From DATAGF01 sp963813355 (GTDB lineage: Bacteria; Actinomycetota; Thermoleophilia; Miltoncostaeales; Miltoncostaeaceae), in the NCBI GenBank assembly GCA_963813355.1, contig CAWEYS010000018.1, positions 142,763 to 206,762 of the forward strand: 64,000 nucleotides of DNA, read 5' to 3'. Below are positions 60,778 through 64,000 of this stretch, one piece after another. Under the pieces are notes generated by a model. The model searched no databases, was not told the DNA's origin, and saw only the letters and a list, made by a program, of their open reading frames with translations. Position 1 is the stretch's first letter; the number at the start of each line of letters is the position of its first letter. Position numbers and translations under genes: made by a program.

Positions 60778-61092
60778 TCAGGCCGCGGGCGCCTGCGCCT
60801 TCGCGGCCTGCAGCACCGCGTCCAGCAGGCCGGGATACGCCGCCTCGAGCTCGGCCTTGCGGAGCCAGACGAACTTGCGCGTCCCCTCCTCGCGCTCGGC
60901 CGTGATGCCCGCGTTGCGGAGGGCCTTGAAGTGGTGGCTCGCGGTCGACTTGGTCACCTCGAGCTCGATCTTGCCGCAGGGCAGGCCCGCGCTCTCCTCG
61001 CAGCCGGCGAGCTGGCGCACGATCTCCAGCCGGACGGGGTCCGACAGGGCCTGCAGCACGGAGACGAGATCGGGGGGCGAATTTACATTCAT
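60778..61092 (-). CDS. ArsR-family transcriptional regulator
   Basis: 104 residues. ArsR winged helix: LVSVLQALSDPVRLEIVRQLAG, KIELEVTKSTASHHFKALRNAGIT (recognition helix) and AEREEGTRKFVWLRKAELE (wing). The CVC metal box of ArsR/SmtB sensors is absent; the two Cys (GCEESAGLPC) lie in a loop before the HTH, so the signal may be other than a metal. ATG 61092. It is divergent from an MFS exporter over a region with repeated GTCGAAC sites, so it likely represses the exporter. Confidence 0.87.
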   Translation of the reverse strand: MNVNSPPDLVSVLQALSDPVRLEIVRQLAGCEESAGLPCGKIELEVTKSTASHHFKALRNAGITAEREEGTRKFVWLRKAELEAAYPGLLDAVLQAAKAQAPAA

Positions 61093-61093
61093 C

Positions 61094-61137
61094 GTTTGAC
61101 GTGCGTCGAACAAATATGTACGGTGCCTGTCGAACAA
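61094..61137. promoter_or_regulatory. Operator region for the ArsR-type regulator
   Basis: GTTTGAC and GTCGAAC around GTGC form an inverted repeat (61094-61111), and GTCGAACAA recurs at 61129-61137, a direct repeat 24 bp from the first. The region also holds the AT-rich AAATAT/TATGTA stretch expected at the -10 region of one or both divergent promoters. Confidence 0.5.
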
Positions 61138-61209
61138 TAGAGGAACGCACCGGCGGCCGCCACTGCTCCTCGTCCCCGCAGAACCACCCGATCCAAGGGA
61201 GCATCGCCC

Positions 61210-62641
61210 GTGTCCGTCTCTGCATCCTCGGGACCCGCCGCCGCCCGCTTCGGCCCCGCGGCGTGGGGGCTCCTCATCGTTCTCTGCAGCGCGCTCTTCC
61301 TCGACGCGCTGGACGTCTCGATGGTCGGGGTGGCCCTGCCGTCGATCGGCGCCGACCTGGACCTGTCCAACGGCAGCCTGCAGTGGGTCATCAGCGCCTA
61401 CGTCCTCGGCTTCGGCGGCTTCCTGCTGCTCGGCGGGCGCGCCGCCGACCTCCTCGGCAGGCGACGCGTCTTCCTCGTCGCGCTGGCCGTCTTCGCGATC
61501 GCCTCGGGCCTGGGCGCGGTGGTCGACGAGGGCTGGCTCCTCATCGCCATGCGCTTCATCAAGGGGGTGAGCGCGGCCTTCACCGTCCCGGCCGGGCTCT
61601 CCATCATCACCACGAGCTTCCCCGAGGGGCCCCTGCGCAACCGGGCCATCTCGGTCTACACCGCGACCGGCGCCACGGGCTTCTCGCTCGGCCTCGTGAT
61701 CGGCGGCCTGATGACCGAGGTCGGCTGGCGGTGGGCCCTGCTGCTGCCCGGTCCCGGTGGCGGTCGTGACGCTGATCGCGGCGATCGCCCTCGTGCCGGA
61801 CGCCGGCCGGCCGGCGATGGGCCGCCGGCGCTTCGACCTGGCCGGGGCGGCGGCGCTGACCGCGGGCATGCTGCTGCTGGTGTTCACCGTCGTGGAGGCC
61901 CCGGACGCCGGCTGGCTCTCGGCCCGCACGCTGGGGTCGCTGGCCGCGGTCGCCGCCCTCCTCACCGCCTTCGTCGCCGTGGAGCGGCGGACGCCGCAGC
62001 CGCTCGTGCGGCTGGGCATCCTGCGCTCGGCGCGGCTCGTGCGCGCCGGGGTGGGCGCGATGTCGCTCTTCGGCGGCTGGGTCGGCTTCCAGTTCGTCGC
62101 CACCCTCTACATGCAGCAGGCGCGCGACTGGTCGCCGCTCGAGACCGGCCTGGCGATCCTGCCGGGCGGCCTCGTCGTGGCGCTGATCGCGCCGCGGCTC
62201 GGCCCGGTCATCACGCGCATCGGCACCGGCCCGCTGATCTCGGCGGGGCTGCTGTTGACCGTCGTCGCCTACGCGCTGTTCCTGCCGATCGGCGTGGACT
62301 CGCCCTACGTGGCGGCGATCCTGCCCACCATGCTGCTCGGCGGCCTGGGCTTCGCCCTCGCCTACGGGCCCCTCAACGTGGCGGCGACCGACGGGATCGC
62401 CCCCGAGGAGCAGGGGCTGGCCGGCGGGCTCCTGAACACGTCGTTCCAGTTCGGGGGCGCGCTGGTCCTGGCCGTGACGACGGCCGTCAACGAGGCCTAC
62501 ACCGGCCCCACGGGCAGCCCGGAGGACCTGCTCGAGGGCTTCGTCCCGGCGGTGGGCGTCTCGCTGGTGGCCGCGGTCCTGGGCTTCCTCGCGGTGACGC
62601 TGCGGCGCCCGCAGCGCGTCCCGGAGGCCGACCCAGCTTAG
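61210..62641 (+). CDS. MFS transporter, DHA2/EmrB-QacA type (one frame break)
   Basis: About 476 residues, 14-helix drug:H+ antiporter pattern. Helix 1 motif FLDALDVSMVGVALPSIGADL (motif D1), LQWVISAYVLGFGGFLLLGGRAADLLGRRRVF (motif A) in parts, RFIKGVSAAFTVPAGLSII (motif B), YTATGATGFSLGLVIGGLMTEVGWRWAL (motif C region) in parts. One surplus base near 61750 separates LLLPG from VPVAVVTLIAAIAL, after which the rest is open to 62641. GTG 61210 follows GGGAGC. Divergent ArsR-type gene probably regulates it. The substrate is unknown. Confidence 0.88.
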
Positions 62642-63303
62642 GCCGAGGCCGCGATCGCCCGCACCAGCACGGGATCGACCGCGGCGGCCACGCCGTCGGG
62701 GTCGGTCCCGGGCACCAGCTCGCGCAGGCCCGCCGCCGCGGCGGCGAGGTCGGCCGCGAGCCCGTCGCCGCCGCCCAGCAGGCGGGCCAGGCGGGCCGCG
62801 TCGAGGTCGAGCAGCACCCCGGCCTGGAGCAGCGTCCCGTTGCGCCGCCGCGCCTGCGACAGGCCCACCACCTTGCGCCCTCCGGCGAGCACCTCGTAGG
62901 GGGAGAGCCCGCCGAAGCAGGCGACGTCGGCCGGCCGGGGATCGGCGGCGCGGGCGCGCGGGACCTCGACCAGCTCCACGTCCGGCGCGCCCAGGGCCCT
63001 CAGCCCGTCGGCGAGCACCTGGCCCAGCCAGCGGTAACCCTCGACGACGTCCTGCGACTCGCGCGGGTGGCCGTGGGGCAGGACGACGTCGAGCGCGAGC
63101 AGCCCCGCATCCCAGAGCACCGGCCCGCCTCCCGACGAGCGCCGCAGCACGGGGAGCCCCTCCTCGTACGCGGCGTCCTCGATCGCGCCGGCGTCATCGC
63201 CCGAGCGGCCGAGCACCAGGCAGGGCTCCGTGACGGTTGACCACGAGGAGATCGGGGTGCCGCCCGCCGTCATCGACCTCAGCAGGTTGACCGGGCGCGC
63301 CAC
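62638..63303 (-). CDS. Lipoate-protein ligase A-family protein
   Basis: 221 residues, biotin/lipoate ligase fold. ISSWSTVTEPCLVLGRS, LPVLRRSSGGGPVLWDAGLLALDVVLP (RRxxGGG lipoate loop) in parts, and LAGGRKVVGLSQARRRNGTLLQAGVLLDLD with the catalytic Lys. It attaches lipoate or octanoate to E2 and GcvH proteins, or is an LplA/LipM relative. The usual N-terminal WNMALDEA helix is absent from GTG 63303, so the start is odd or truncated. It overlaps the MFS stop by 4 bp and follows a dihydrolipoamide dehydrogenase gene, another lipoyl-enzyme function. Confidence 0.82.
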   Translation of the reverse strand: MARPVNLLRSMTAGGTPISSWSTVTEPCLVLGRSGDDAGAIEDAAYEEGLPVLRRSSGGGPVLWDAGLLALDVVLPHGHPRESQDVVEGYRWLGQVLADGLRALGAPDVELVEVPRARAADPRPADVACFGGLSPYEVLAGGRKVVGLSQARRRNGTLLQAGVLLDLDAARLARLLGGGDGLAADLAAAAAGLRELVPGTDPDGVAAAVDPVLVRAIAASA

Positions 63304-63361
63304 CGCCTCCCAGGGCGGCAGCGCGTCCGGCCCGACGCGCCGCAGGACGGCGCGGGCCGGC

Positions 63362-64000
63362 TCAGGAGAGGTAGGGGGCGACCCCGACCGCCTGCTGGGC
63401 GGCGTCCATCACCATCTCGCTGACGGTCGGGTGGGCGTGGATGACCTCGCCCAGCTCGGAGGCCGTCAGGCCCTCGGCGATGGCGACGCCGATCTCGTGG
63501 ATCATCTCGACCGCGTGGACGCCCATGATCGTCGCGCCCAGCAGGAGCCCGGTCTCGGAGTCCACCACGAGCTGGGCGTAGCCGTCCGGCTCGCCCTCTC
63601 CCAGCGCCTTGCCCGAGCCGCCAAGCGGGCCTGGCCGAGGGTGACCTCGTAGCCGCGCTCCTTGGCGTCGTCGGCGTTCAGGCCCAACGGTCGCGATCTC
63701 GGGGTGGGTGTAGATGCAGCTCGGTACGACGGTGCGGTCGATGGGGACCATCTCCCCGCCGACGGCGTTCTCGACCGCGCGCGCGGCCTCGGCCGAGGCC
63801 AGGTGGGCGAGCTGCAGGCCGCCGATGCAGTCGCCGGCCCCCCACACCCTGGGGTTCGCCGTGCGCAGGAACTCGTTCACCACGACGTGCCCGCGCTCGG
63901 TGATCTCGACGCCGATCTCCTCGAGCCCGATGCCCGCCGCCTGCGACCGCCGGCCCACCGACACGAGCAGCTTTTCGGCGCTGACCTCGGTGTCGTCGTC
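63362..64000 (-). CDS. lpdA: Dihydrolipoamide dehydrogenase, partial (5' end outside; compensating frame breaks)
   Basis: C-terminal ~210 residues of a pyridine-nucleotide-disulfide oxidoreductase. LLVSVGRRSQAAGIGLEEIG, NPRVWGAGDCIGGLQLAHLASAEA (second FAD-contact, GD), DRTVVPSCIYTHPEIATVG, LLLGATIMGVHAVEMIHE and EVIHAHPTVSEMVMDAA with the His-Glu catalytic dyad. Between ~63680 and ~63620 the frame shifts: GLNADDAKERGYEVTLGQAR is in another frame before LGGSGKALGEGEPDG resumes, a compensating pair. It reoxidises dihydrolipoamide in 2-oxoacid dehydrogenase or glycine cleavage complexes. The 5' part with the CxxxxC disulfide lies beyond the window. Confidence 0.9.
   Translation of the reverse strand, partial: DDDTEVSAEKLLVSVGRRSQAAGIGLEEIGVEITERGHVVVNEFLRTANPRVWGAGDCIGGLQLAHLASAEAARAVENAVGGEMVPIDRTVVPSCIYTHPEIATVGPERRRRQGARLRGHPRPGPLGGSGKALGEGEPDGYAQLVVDSETGLLLGATIMGVHAVEMIHEIGVAIAEGLTASELGEVIHAHPTVSEMVMDAAQQAVGVAPYLS

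Overview
The window looks like chromosomal DNA from a high-G+C actinobacterium. The evidence is strong G+C bias at third codon positions, many GTG starts, F420-type LLM and PPOX enzymes, an LCP cell-wall enzyme, a single-domain acyl-CoA mutase large subunit and the rsmI-metG-tatD-rsmA-ispE housekeeping run. A deep lineage such as Thermoleophilia is my inference; no rRNA or marker is present to settle it. I see no tRNA, rRNA, CRISPR array, prophage or insertion sequence.

Layout. 1-2.1 kb: acyl-CoA carboxylase beta chain and acyl-CoA mutase (propionyl-CoA route). 2.3-6 kb: a cation-efflux-like membrane protein, a secreted lysyl-oxidase-like protein, moaD-moaE and two small orphans. 5.9-9.2 kb: def, an ACT-domain protein and folE2, divergent from the primary sigma factor. 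9.2-14.2 kb: a PhoB-like regulator facing pstS, a fused pstC-pstA and pstB, with direct-repeat PHO boxes between them. 14.2-16.8 kb: a quinone-response-like unit (esterase, carboxymuconolactone decarboxylase, ring-cleavage glyoxalase) divergent from a MarR regulator. 17-22.6 kb: a flippase-like protein, polysaccharide deacetylase, FmdB zinc ribbon, KtrB-KtrA potassium uptake and LCP. 22.7-27.5 kb: rsmI, metG, tatD, rsmA, ispE. 27.5-31.9 kb: hydrolase, acyl-CoA ligase, BadI-like hydrolase and nitroreductase-like protein. 32-40.7 kb: subtilase, polyphosphate kinase, a beta-hydroxyacid dehydrogenase, YihY, Nei glycosylase, tyrosine phosphatase and fructosamine kinase. 41-45.9 kb: Lhr helicase and a PPOX protein. 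45.9-53.3 kb: a catabolic cluster (class III aminotransferase, LLM oxidoreductase, GlcD/GlcF-like pair, aldehyde dehydrogenase). 53.3-57.5 kb: secreted SdrD-B/DUF11 surface proteins with broken von Willebrand A remnants. 57.5-64 kb: clpS, a ThDP enzyme, CapA, an ArsR-MFS pair, lipoate ligase and dihydrolipoamide dehydrogenase (cut by the window end).

About sixteen otherwise well-conserved genes are broken by reading-frame changes. Many are compensating pairs, and of eleven genes with an uncompensated change nine carry exactly one surplus base. I read this as insertion-biased sequence error, not mass pseudogenisation, and annotate the broken genes across their full extent. Genes are tightly packed: GTGA/ATGA stop-start overlaps are frequent and many convergent genes touch or overlap.

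The most distinctive observations are the PstC-PstA fusion with a PPAPEP-repeat linker, a family of short palindromes inserted in frame into rsmA and ispE, a recurring -10-box/6-nt/start-codon arrangement that implies leaderless mRNAs, a CIRCE-like operator before the FmdB gene, and the surface-protein island whose two VWA remnants break at the same codon.
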